From NCBI GenBank assembly GCA_964493785.1, contig CAZBPM010000006.1, positions 62,001-126,000 of the forward strand: a stretch of 64,000 bases of DNA, in the 5' to 3' direction. Positions 18,060 through 25,087 of the stretch are shown here, one piece after another. The translations under genes were made by a program, and so were the position numbers. The notes under the pieces are model-generated. The model ran no database searches. It saw only the letters and a program-made list of their open reading frames with translations, and was not told the DNA's origin. The stretch's first letter is position 1. Every line of letters begins with the position of its first letter. Origin of the DNA: Hyphomicrobium_A sp964493785 (GTDB lineage Bacteria; Pseudomonadota; Alphaproteobacteria; Rhizobiales; Hyphomicrobiaceae).

Positions 18060-18677
18060 CTAGGGAGGTCCGCCCCAACTGCTAACCAATCCTGGGGCTG
18101 TGCGGCCCCCATCGGAATTCTGCCGTGCCCCGGCAGGTGCAGGGGCTTTGGACCGAACGAGCGCGGCGTCGATCGCTGCTGCAAGTTCTTCAAATTCGAA
18201 TGACCCGTTATGTCGTATGCCATTCACGAAAAAGGTTGGAGTGCCGTTGACGCCGCTGCGTACCCCGCCCAAGAAATCGTTGCGCACCTTCGGGCGGTAC
18301 CGTTGTTGGGTAAGGGCATCCCGGAGCTCGATCTCCGATAATTCTAGCGCGCGCGCCAAGCTGAAGAGCAGCGGCATGCTAAGCCACCTCTGGGCCTCAT
18401 AGAGCGCGTGATGCATCTGCCAGAAGCGCAAGTGATCGCCGGCGAACTCTGCCGTCTCAGCGGCCGGCTCAGCGTGCGGATGCACCTGGGTCAATGGAAA
18501 GTGCCGAAAGACGAAGCGCAGGTCATCTTTGTAACGGGCCTGGACTGCCTTGACGCTCGGCTGAGCGAGACCGCAGAAGGGACATTCGTAGTCGCCGTAC
18601 TCGACGAGAGTGACAACGGCGGCAGCAGGACCGTCTACATGGTCGTTGCTGGAAACGGGGACCTTCAGTTGGGACAT
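18060..18677 (-). CDS. DsbA-family thioredoxin-fold oxidoreductase (cytoplasmic type)
   Basis: A 205-aa protein. VVTLVEYGDYECPFC carries the active-site CPFC at about residues 33-36; the inserted helical domain follows, then GVNGTPTFFVNG with the cis-Pro. There is no signal peptide, so unlike classical DsbA it should act in the cytoplasm as a disulfide reductase or isomerase. ATG at 18677 has AAAGGAG 7 bases upstream and overlaps the upstream peroxiredoxin gene by 13 bases. The C-terminal 30 residues are disordered. Its placement suggests it serves the adjacent peroxiredoxin. Confidence 0.88.
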   Translation of the reverse strand: MSQLKVPVSSNDHVDGPAAAVVTLVEYGDYECPFCGLAQPSVKAVQARYKDDLRFVFRHFPLTQVHPHAEPAAETAEFAGDHLRFWQMHHALYEAQRWLSMPLLFSLARALELSEIELRDALTQQRYRPKVRNDFLGGVRSGVNGTPTFFVNGIRHNGSFEFEELAAAIDAALVRSKAPAPAGARQNSDGGRTAPGLVSSWGGPP

Positions 18678-19234
18678 GGCGCTTCTCCTTTAACGCTCAA
18701 CTGCTCCAAAGCTTCAAGAATTCCATCCGCGCCGGGATTGACCGCGATCGGGGAGCAGTAGCTCCAAAAAATTATGCCCTCCGTGTCTATGACCAATAGC
18801 GCGCGCTCACAGACGCCCTCGCTCTCGCGATAGGCGTGATAGCTCCTGGCCACGGCGCCTTTGGGCTCGAAATCGGCAAGTAGGGGGAAGTGCAGGTTGC
18901 GGTGTTCCGCGAAAGCCTTGTGACACCAGGGGCCGTCGACGGAGATACCAATAACCTCCGCGCCAAATCGCTGAAACTCGGGTCGCACCTCATTATATAG
19001 CGCCATCTGGTCGCCGCAGATCGGGCTCCAATCGGCCGGATAGAACGCAAGTATGGCCGGCCGCCCGCGAAACTCGCTTAGCGACAATTGCTGGTCCGGC
19101 GTGACCTTGAGCGTGAAGTCGGGCGCGCGGACGCCCGGGGGCAAAAGGCCCGGCGGCTTTTGCGCTTCCCGACCTCGAATGCGCGCTGCGGGCGCCTCGC
19201 CGGTCGTGCTCCCAATGCCTCGCTGGCTCGACAT
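18665..19234 (-). CDS. Peroxiredoxin (AhpC/TSA family)
   Basis: A 189-aa thiol peroxidase. A 30-residue polar leader precedes APDFTLKVTPDQQLSLSEFRGRPAILAFYPADWSPIC, where the peroxidatic Cys lies in the PADWSPIC box (usual TxxC replaced by SPIC). Further Cys residues (WCHKAF, VCERA, YCSP) could resolve. The ATG at 19234 shares its A with the TAA of the upstream HdeD gene; longer upstream frames are antisense noise. It reduces peroxides, probably with the following DsbA-like protein as partner. Confidence 0.88.
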   Translation of the reverse strand: MSSQRGIGSTTGEAPAARIRGREAQKPPGLLPPGVRAPDFTLKVTPDQQLSLSEFRGRPAILAFYPADWSPICGDQMALYNEVRPEFQRFGAEVIGISVDGPWCHKAFAEHRNLHFPLLADFEPKGAVARSYHAYRESEGVCERALLVIDTEGIIFWSYCSPIAVNPGADGILEALEQLSVKGEAPCPN

Positions 19235-19899
19235 TACGCTTCTGCCTTTTGTGGGGTGCGAGCGGCCGGAGCTTCCGGCTTGTGCGCACGCAGCCTGAAC
19301 GCAAGGACGAGAAGGAGGACGCCGAACACCAAGGCATACGCACCTATCCACCAGGTCAGCACCACAGCGCCGATCAGCGGAGCTACGAGCAGAGCGATGC
19401 CGAGAAGCAGCGATGCGATGCCTCCCAGTACCAACCACCAGCGGCCGTGGTCCAAGTTGAGCTGGAAGCCTGCCGCCGTCATGAGCAGGCCGGATACGAC
19501 GGCCCATGCGGCGACGAGGATGACGAACGCCAGGACGGTAATGGTCGGCCATATCGCGGCGGCTACGCCCGTGAAGATGCTGAGCGCGCCCTGAAAGGCT
19601 AAGAGCCCCCAACGCTCTTTCGTGCGGATGGCGCGTACTGCCGAAACAATCGCGAGGACGCCATCGATAAGCATATATGCCGCGAATACCAACACGAGGG
19701 ACAACATCGTGACGCCGGGGAGGAAGAGCGCGATGAGCCCAAAAGCGATACCAAATATGCCCCTCAGGGCGATGGCCCACCAGTTCTGCGCCAAAGCTGC
19801 GCTCATCGCCTCGCACTGTGAGGCGTCGTTACTCCACGTCCAATCCGAACGATTTGTTTCGCTCCGCGGGGCATGCCCCGAGCTTAAGTTGGCACTCAT
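19234..19899 (-). CDS. HdeD family membrane protein
   Basis: A 221-aa integral membrane protein with six hydrophobic segments after a polar N-terminus (NWWAIALRGIFGIAFGLIALFLPGVTMLSLVLVFAAYMLIDGVLAI..., then three more). This is the DUF308/HdeD pattern with repeats of three helices. E. coli HdeD is linked to acid resistance. ATG at 19899 lies 8 bases after GGAGG; an ATG at 19908 abuts that site and is unlikely. It heads the operon HdeD-peroxiredoxin-DsbA-OYE-AKR. An FNR-type box and a TATATC -10 lie upstream. Confidence 0.88.
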   Translation of the reverse strand: MSANLSSGHAPRSETNRSDWTWSNDASQCEAMSAALAQNWWAIALRGIFGIAFGLIALFLPGVTMLSLVLVFAAYMLIDGVLAIVSAVRAIRTKERWGLLAFQGALSIFTGVAAAIWPTITVLAFVILVAAWAVVSGLLMTAAGFQLNLDHGRWWLVLGGIASLLLGIALLVAPLIGAVVLTWWIGAYALVFGVLLLVLAFRLRAHKPEAPAARTPQKAEA

Positions 19900-19958
19900 G
19901 ATCTGCATCCTCCAAGCAATTTACGGGTCGATATATCGAGCTCCGGCTCGCCAGCGCC

Positions 19959-19972
19959 ATGACAGTGATCAG
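19959..19972 (-). promoter_or_regulatory. FNR/FixK-type box ATGACAGTGATCAG with promoter
   Basis: TGAC-N4-ATCA followed on the plus side by TTTTG. Read leftwards, ATATATC begins 22 bases on, a good -10 at the class II distance. It drives the five-gene HdeD operon. Confidence 0.65.
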
Positions 19973-20535
19973 TTTTGTCTAGGTGGAGATTCCGATTAAG
20001 GCGCGTTCACTGAGCCCTCGGCAATGTCGTCAGCCTCGAAGCAGTAGTCGCTGCCCCAATAAAGTTGTTTCCCCCCTTTACTCCGCGATTTGCGCCAGCC
20101 GCTTTCGCGGCGAACGCTGTTCGCTTCTCGCGCCAATCTGCTTTCTAAAGTTATCCTTTGTGGCGGCGGAACACGGGGCTATGAAAGACGTTGTAAAGGA
20201 GCGCGATGTAGAATCGACCACCGTCTAACGCGCCTGAATGCCTTCGCTGATGCCACGAAGTCAGCTCAAGAAACTGCTGCTTTGCCATCGTGCTCTTGTC
20301 GCGCATCGGCTGTCCGCACCGCGCGCTTGCGCCGGAGTCCGTGCCCATCTGTGCCGGTAGCCCCGCCGAATGACCGTCTCGGCCGTCGGGTCGACAACCT
20401 GCAACGTCGCCTTGATGGGCGCTCGATCTTGCCCTTCCACCAGCGCCGACCGCGACGCAAGCTTTGTGATGAGTGCCTGAAAGGTGGGAAGGGCAGTACG
20501 CCGATTCACATCGGCATCGGCTGGAGAACTCAAAG
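19973..20535. other. No convincing gene (about 560 bases)
   Basis: Divergent intergenic region between the HdeD operon and the FixJ-like regulator. One minus-strand frame (about 20265-20500) has stretches of natural composition, for example ALITKLASRSALVEGQDRAPIKATLQVVDPTAETV, but no ribosome-binding site and a degenerate remainder, so it may be a decayed gene. No FNR-type box precedes the regulator at 20536. Confidence 0.35.
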
Positions 20536-21216
20536 ATGCGAGCTGTCGCAACGATAAGGGCCGACAGGACCGTTCATGTCGTGGACGACGATGTCCATGC
20601 ACGGCAGTCGGTCTTGAGGCTCTTGAGCGCCTCCAACTTCGAGCCCATCGGATATTCGACACCATTGGCGTTTCTCGACCGCTGCACGTCGCTCGCGCAA
20701 GGATGCGTCCTCTTGGAGGTTCCCATGCCGGGCTTGGACGGCTTTGAAGTCCAGGCGGAGCTAAAAGCGCGCAAGGTCGATTTGCCAGTCATCATCTTGA
20801 CTACCCAGGGCGATGTCGCAACCGCCGTCCGTGCCATGAAATCGGGCGTGATAGATTATATCGAGAAGCCGTTCGACGATATGCGCTTGGTTGCTGCAAT
20901 CGAGGTGGCACTGAATAGATCAGCGGCCGAACTTAGCAGTGAAGTAGTGGAAGCCGGCGACAGAATCTCCTCGCTGAGCCCACGGGAGCGTGAAGTGCTC
21001 GATGGACTGGTCCTCGGTCGTTCAAACAAAGAGATAGCCCGCGACATGGTAATCAGCGTGCGCACAGTGGAAGTGCATCGATCGAACATGCTCGAGCGGC
21101 TGGGTGTTCACGGCCTTGGTGCAGCGGTTCGTCTAGCGGTAATGGCAAGTCTGAACACTAGACCGCCTACTAATGTCATCTCTCGCCACGTCCCCTTTTT
21201 CCCGCAGCAAAACTGA
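20536..21216 (+). CDS. FixJ-family response regulator with Glu in place of the phospho-acceptor Asp
   Basis: A 226-aa receiver-LuxR HTH regulator. The receiver has the acidic triad Asp17-Asp18-Asp19, Thr89/90 in VIILTTQGDV and Lys111 in DYIEKPFDD. The phospho-acceptor position in GCVLLEVPMPG is Glu61 (GAG at 20716) where FixJ has Asp. The C-terminal HTH (LSPREREVLDGLVLGRSNKEIARDMVISVRTVEVHRSNMLERLG) is intact. ATG at 20536 has GGAGA 10 bases upstream. Asp-to-Glu changes often mimic phosphorylation, so the protein may be constitutively active. No cognate kinase is adjacent. Confidence 0.88.
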   Translation: MRAVATIRADRTVHVVDDDVHARQSVLRLLSASNFEPIGYSTPLAFLDRCTSLAQGCVLLEVPMPGLDGFEVQAELKARKVDLPVIILTTQGDVATAVRAMKSGVIDYIEKPFDDMRLVAAIEVALNRSAAELSSEVVEAGDRISSLSPREREVLDGLVLGRSNKEIARDMVISVRTVEVHRSNMLERLGVHGLGAAVRLAVMASLNTRPPTNVISRHVPFFPQQN

Positions 21217-21226
21217 TGCCTGTCAT
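21213..21226 (+). promoter_or_regulatory. FNR/FixK-type box CTGATGCCTGTCAT
   Basis: TGAT-N4-GTCA palindrome overlapping the stop codon of the FixJ-like regulator. TAGTTG follows after 22 bases, giving a start near 21261, about 33 bases ahead of the PRC-barrel ATG. Confidence 0.6.
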
Positions 21227-21293
21227 GGGAGCCCTCGCTGGTCTCGTGTAGTTGGAGTTGAGCGAAAGCAATTCTTTTCGAAAGGAGTTCAAC

Positions 21294-21752
21294 ATGTCCT
21301 TCGCATGCGATGCCAATGGTACTGCAACGGCTGGCTGGACTAGCTGCCGCCGTTTCCCACGCTTTGGTCACGGCGCTTCAGGTGTCTTCTTTGCTCTAAT
21401 CGCGAGCGGGCTGGTAACGACAGTGCCCACGCCGATCATTGCTCAAGCCGTGCAATTGGTCGAGGTCGACGTAAAAGTGGTTGCGAAAGGTTATCGCGCC
21501 AGCGAACTCATCGGTCAAAATGTACTCAACGACAAGGACGAAACAATCGGGAAAATCGACGACCTGGTGGTCGACCAGAAGAAAGCAATATTTGCAATCC
21601 TCGAGGTGGGGTCCTTCCTCGGGATAGGGGGCCATCTGGTGGCGCTACCGTTCGATAGCCTCAAACTGGATGGCGCCGGTAAGAAGGTGACCCTATCGGG
21701 GGGCTCGAAGGAATCCCTCGAGAAACTGCAAGAGTTCAAATATGAGAAGTGA
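21294..21752 (+). CDS. Exported PRC-barrel domain protein
   Basis: A 152-aa protein. A positively charged start, a hydrophobic stretch (GVFFALIASGLVTTVPTPIIAQA, residues about 27-50) acting as signal peptide or anchor, then a PRC-barrel (SELIGQNVLNDKDETIGKIDDLVVDQKKAIFAILEVGSFLGIGGHLVALPFDSL). PRC-barrel proteins of this type are frequent in rhizobial stress clusters. ATG at 21294 has AAGGAG 6 bases upstream. The gene overlaps the next by 11 bases, so the two are coupled. An FNR-type box controls the unit. Confidence 0.85.
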   Translation: MSFACDANGTATAGWTSCRRFPRFGHGASGVFFALIASGLVTTVPTPIIAQAVQLVEVDVKVVAKGYRASELIGQNVLNDKDETIGKIDDLVVDQKKAIFAILEVGSFLGIGGHLVALPFDSLKLDGAGKKVTLSGGSKESLEKLQEFKYEK

Positions 21753-22116
21753 CCTCACGTCGGCGGATGGGGGTCTATCGGACCTGAAACCGAACCCTTC
21801 TCAGTGGAAAACTCGCCTCGATCTCCTCTCTAAGACGCTCATTGGGAAGCGCGCGGAGGTGGAGGTCGCGGCCCTTCAAATCGGCGATCAGGTTGCGGCC
21901 GAATGGCTGCCCCTGCTTGGCATAACCTACGACCGCAAGGACGATCTCGTCGAAGTTGCGATGGACGGGTTCGATCACCTGATCCGGGGCCCTCGCGAGA
22001 TAAACCTGCTTGAACGGGATGGCCAATGGTCAGCCATCCGGGTCGTCGACGCTGAGGAGATACAGCATATCATCAGGCTGAAGGAACCTTTGATGCTTCC
22101 ACCGCCAACTTCCTGA
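21742..22116 (+). CDS. DUF5335-like protein
   Basis: A 124-aa soluble protein: WKTRLDLLSKTLIGKRAEVEVAALQIGDQVAAEWLPLLGITYDRKDDLVEVAMDGFDHLI ... VVDAEEIQHIIRLKEPLMLP. This matches my recollection of the DUF5335 pattern (function unknown, probably a small beta sandwich). It starts inside the PRC-barrel gene (11-base overlap) and ends 24 bases before the next gene, so it is the middle of a three-gene unit. Confidence 0.7.
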   Translation: MRSDLTSADGGLSDLKPNPSQWKTRLDLLSKTLIGKRAEVEVAALQIGDQVAAEWLPLLGITYDRKDDLVEVAMDGFDHLIRGPREINLLERDGQWSAIRVVDAEEIQHIIRLKEPLMLPPPTS

Positions 22117-22140
22117 GGCCGTCGTCTCGAGGAGGACTGC

Positions 22141-22791
22141 ATGATCGCAGATCCCGACGCTGTGATTTCACGCGCCAGAGTGCGTGAAGCCGCTGCTGTA
22201 TTTCGTTCACGCCAGCAGATTGACGAGGCAATAACTGCCCTGCTCGGCGCTGGCTTTGACCGCGCGGACATCGACCTCATGGCCAGTGCGCGCGCTGTTC
22301 AAGAAAAGCTCGGCGGCGCTTACGTTGCCGTCGAAGAGTTGGCGGATGTGCCGAATGTCCCGCGCAAGTCATTCATTGCCCGCGATGACGTGACGACCAT
22401 GGTTGCGGCCGTCGCGGGCATACTGACTTTCATCGGAGCCACGGCGTCTGCGATGGCTGTGGTGGCGTCCGGTGGTGCCGTCGCTTTGGCTGCAGCCGCC
22501 GCATTGGTCGGCGGAGGACTGACCGGGGGCACAGGAGCCTTTCTAATTCATCAGATTGTCGACCAACAATGGGGAGAGGAGCTTGAAACGCTAATGGAGG
22601 CGGGGGGCTTGGTCCTCTGGGTCCGCGTCCACAACCCCGAACAAGAAAAGTTCGCCATCGAGATCCTGCGAACACTCGGCGGTGAGGCTGTGCGCGTCCA
22701 TGAGATCGAACTCGACAAGCGGCTCGGTGATATTCCGCTCAGCTCGATTACGCCGGACCCTTTCCTCGGGGAACCGCTAGGCAAGCTCTAA
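22141..22791 (+). CDS. Two-helix membrane protein with GsiB/17M-like N-terminal domain, unknown function
   Basis: A 216-aa protein. An N-terminal ferredoxin-like module (AAAVFRSRQQIDEAITALLGAGFDRADIDLMA) resembles general-stress-protein 17M domains. It is followed by a Gly/Ala-rich hydrophobic hairpin (VAAVAGILTFIGATASAMAVVASGGAVALAAAAALVGGGLTGGTGAFLIHQI, about 85-140) and a second alpha/beta module (GGLVLWVRVHNPEQEKFAIEILRTLGGEAVRVHEIEL). This is the architecture of stress-related membrane proteins with a glycine-zipper-like hairpin. ATG at 22141 has GAGGAGG 5 bases upstream. It is the last gene of the PRC-DUF5335 unit. Confidence 0.7.
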   Translation: MIADPDAVISRARVREAAAVFRSRQQIDEAITALLGAGFDRADIDLMASARAVQEKLGGAYVAVEELADVPNVPRKSFIARDDVTTMVAAVAGILTFIGATASAMAVVASGGAVALAAAAALVGGGLTGGTGAFLIHQIVDQQWGEELETLMEAGGLVLWVRVHNPEQEKFAIEILRTLGGEAVRVHEIELDKRLGDIPLSSITPDPFLGEPLGKL

Positions 22792-22800
22792 AGAGCCAGG

Positions 22801-23562
22801 TCATTTGACACGCTGCGGAGCCTTGCGCGAGCCGTCCAAAGCAACTGACGTTAAGCAGCCGCCATGCGGCAAGGCGAAACTGCCGTTCTCAAGCGCGTCC
22901 CGGTCAGAGATATGAACGTGGCGCGTGCCGTTAAACCTGATGATACGCCGAGACCTCAGGTCCGATAGCGCGCGACTGACGGTTTCAGCGGACATGGCTA
23001 GAAACTCACCGATGTCGCTCCGGGAAATTGGCAGGGCAATATCATCGAGCGACATACTCGGGAGTCGATGAGACATCTCGAGCAAGAACGCGCCGACCTT
23101 CTCCGTAGCAGTCACCCGCCCAAGGATGATCAGCATGGCCTCGGTGCGAAGCGCTGCAGCGAGCGCAATCTCATTGAGCGTGTGAGCGATCTGCGGGTCG
23201 GCCTCTGCGAGAGACCCCACACGCTTGCGCGAATAGCGAGCTAAAACAGTGCTCTCGACGATCGCTTCGATCGTGAATTCGTGGCCCTGCTGCAAGAAAA
23301 AGCCAAAGAAATCGCCTGGGAGCAGCAGATCGATCATCTGACGACGCCCGTCGGGCTGCGTCGAGTATTTGCCCGCGGCACCCGATACCATACGATGCAG
23401 ATAGTCGCCGTAGGTTGCCTCGTTGCAAATTTCCTTATGACGCCCGCAGTTCGCCATCGAAGCGAAGGGCTTGAGTGCCGCCAATGGCTCGGTATGGACA
23501 CCCGAAACGGACATCGTAGAGCTCAGGCCGCGGTACTCCTCTGGGTGAAAGGTCTGACCCAC
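22801..23562 (-). CDS. FNR/FixK-type transcriptional regulator (candidate master of the local regulon)
   Basis: A 253-aa Crp/Fnr-superfamily protein. The cNMP-like barrel contains DGRRQMIDLLLPGDFFGFF; a long dimer helix (ALRTEAMLIILGRVTATEKVGAFLLEMSHRL) leads to the HTH ISRSDIGEFLAMSAETVSRALSDLRSRRII. The recognition helix has E-T-V-S-R, the FNR/FixK specificity pattern that reads TGA in each half-site. Two Cys (NCGRHKEIC) lie in the N-terminal part; the four-Cys Fe-S motif of true FNR is absent, so it is FixK-like. GTG at 23562 has GGGAG 7 bases upstream. It is divergent from the BON-chaperone operon, which has a box at 23710. Confidence 0.88.
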   Translation of the reverse strand: MGQTFHPEEYRGLSSTMSVSGVHTEPLAALKPFASMANCGRHKEICNEATYGDYLHRMVSGAAGKYSTQPDGRRQMIDLLLPGDFFGFFLQQGHEFTIEAIVESTVLARYSRKRVGSLAEADPQIAHTLNEIALAAALRTEAMLIILGRVTATEKVGAFLLEMSHRLPSMSLDDIALPISRSDIGEFLAMSAETVSRALSDLRSRRIIRFNGTRHVHISDRDALENGSFALPHGGCLTSVALDGSRKAPQRVK

Positions 23563-23709
23563 GGCTGGTCTCCCATTTTTACGCGCTGGTAGATACTGGA
23601 CCCCGTGTGGGGGCTGGGAAAGTGCGGAAAAACACGTACCGCATAAGGTTCGCGCTTAGACCCCTGCCTGAATTTCAAGCATACGCACGGGAAGAAGTGA
23701 GCCGCGAAA

Positions 23710-23723
23710 CTGACGCCCGTCAT
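23710..23723 (+). promoter_or_regulatory. FNR/FixK-type box CTGACGCCCGTCAT
   Basis: TGAC-N4-GTCA palindrome between the regulator gene and the BON-Hsp20-dnaK-grpE-dnaJ operon. TAGCCC lies 22 bases to the right, predicting a start near 23758, about 29 bases before the BON ATG. The same site could allow autoregulation of the divergent regulator. Confidence 0.6.
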
Positions 23724-23786
23724 AGCTCGTCGCGCCGACACCTTGTAGCCCTCGATAAAAGCGCGGAGTTGCACAAGAGAACGGTG

Positions 23787-24440
23787 ATGCGAACTGACGA
23801 AGAGCTCAGGAAAAACGTCGAAGACGAGCTGCGTTGGGCCCCTGATCTGGATGCAGACAATATTGCTGTGAACGTTAAGGATGGGATCGTCACGCTTGCC
23901 GGATTCGTGCACTCGTACGTCGACAAGTTCATTGCTGAGAAGGTCGTGAAGCGCGTCGCCGGTGTCGCTGCCATTGCCAACGACATCGAAGTGCGGTTGC
24001 CGACGATCGATGAGCGGCCCGATCCAGAGATAGCTCGCGACGCTGTCGCTGCTATCAAGAGCCAGCTCCCGGCGCTCGCAGACCAAATAAAAGTCATCGT
24101 CAAGGATGGGGAGATAGCGCTCGAGGGCAGCGTGCCGTGGCACTATCAGAAAGATGCTGCCGAGCTCGCTGTCCGCCGCATCCGTGGAGTCAAGAACGTG
24201 CACAACGTCATCCAGTTGGCACCCGTAGCTGATCCAGACGAACTCAAACGAAAAATACTGGAGGCATTTAAGCGCAACGCCGAGCTCGATGCCCAGAACA
24301 TCACTGTCGAGGCCGACCGAAGCGTCGTTACGCTGAAGGGCACAGTGCGATCATGGGCCGAACGTGAGGAGGCCGAGCGTGTGGCTTGGTCTGCCCCGGG
24401 GATTACGACCGTTAAGAACGAGATCGTGGTCAGCCCGTAG
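23787..24440 (+). CDS. Triple BON-domain protein
   Basis: A 217-aa protein composed of three BON repeats (about residues 1-70, 75-145 and 150-217), each with the pattern D-x(2-3)-I-x-V-x(2)-G-x-V-x-L-x-G-x-V (DNIAVNVKDGIVTLAGFV; IKVIVKDGEIALEGSV; ITVEADRSVVTLKGTV). It has no signal peptide, so it may be cytoplasmic, although BON domains usually bind membranes or phospholipids in the envelope (OsmY type). ATG at 23787 is chosen because homology begins there (MRTDEELRKNVEDEL). It heads the chaperone operon. Confidence 0.88.
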   Translation: MRTDEELRKNVEDELRWAPDLDADNIAVNVKDGIVTLAGFVHSYVDKFIAEKVVKRVAGVAAIANDIEVRLPTIDERPDPEIARDAVAAIKSQLPALADQIKVIVKDGEIALEGSVPWHYQKDAAELAVRRIRGVKNVHNVIQLAPVADPDELKRKILEAFKRNAELDAQNITVEADRSVVTLKGTVRSWAEREEAERVAWSAPGITTVKNEIVVSP

Positions 24441-24488
24441 GGCTGCGCCAGCAAACCCAAAGCAACGACTGCAAAATAGGAGCAAGCC

Positions 24489-25016
24489 ATGCAACTGAAA
24501 TCATTGATTCCATCAAGGCAGCGGTCTGACGTTGCGGGCCCTGAGACCGCACTCTTCGGTCCCCTGCATCGCCAGATCGATCGGCTATTCGACGATTTTA
24601 CGCGCGGCCTAGGTCCGCTCGCGGCAGCGTCAGGAGCACATCTAATACCACGCATCGACGTTGCCGAGACTGACAAGGCTATTGAGATCTCTGTGGAGCT
24701 CCCCGGACTGCAGCGCGGAGATGTCGAGATTGCCCTCGACGACAATGTCCTCACCATCAGGGGAGAAAGCCAGGCCGAGGAAGACCGCGACGATCGGAAC
24801 ATGCATGTGAGCGAGCGGGCCTATGGAGCATTCTATCGAGCCATCGAGTTGCCCCCCGGCGTGGATCCATCGAGCATTGACGCGACGATGAGCGATGGTG
24901 TGCTGAAGATCAGGGTCCCAAAGCCCGCCAACGCCTCGCCGAAGAAAATCGAGGTCAAGGACGGCCAGAACGGCAAAGACGACAGTTCGTCGGCGCGGTC
25001 TACGCGCGCCCAGTAG
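24489..25016 (+). CDS. Small heat-shock protein Hsp20
   Basis: A 175-aa alpha-crystallin-domain holdase. An N-terminal region with QIDRLFDDFTRG is followed by the crystallin domain (PRIDVAETDKAIEISVELPGLQRGDVEIALDDNVLTIRGES...). It ends with the conserved MSDGVLKIRVPK, then PKKIEVK (variant of the I-x-I tail) and a disordered tail. This is the alphaproteobacterial class A-like type. It lies 48 bases after the BON gene and 71 before dnaK in one strand-consistent unit, apparently without a ROSE thermometer directly upstream that I can recognise. Confidence 0.93.
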   Translation: MQLKSLIPSRQRSDVAGPETALFGPLHRQIDRLFDDFTRGLGPLAAASGAHLIPRIDVAETDKAIEISVELPGLQRGDVEIALDDNVLTIRGESQAEEDRDDRNMHVSERAYGAFYRAIELPPGVDPSSIDATMSDGVLKIRVPKPANASPKKIEVKDGQNGKDDSSSARSTRAQ

Positions 25017-25087
25017 TCGTGCGCCGACCCCTCCCCTTCGCTTGAGGACGGCGATGATAACGCGTGCAGGTATAAGGAGTAACTGAA

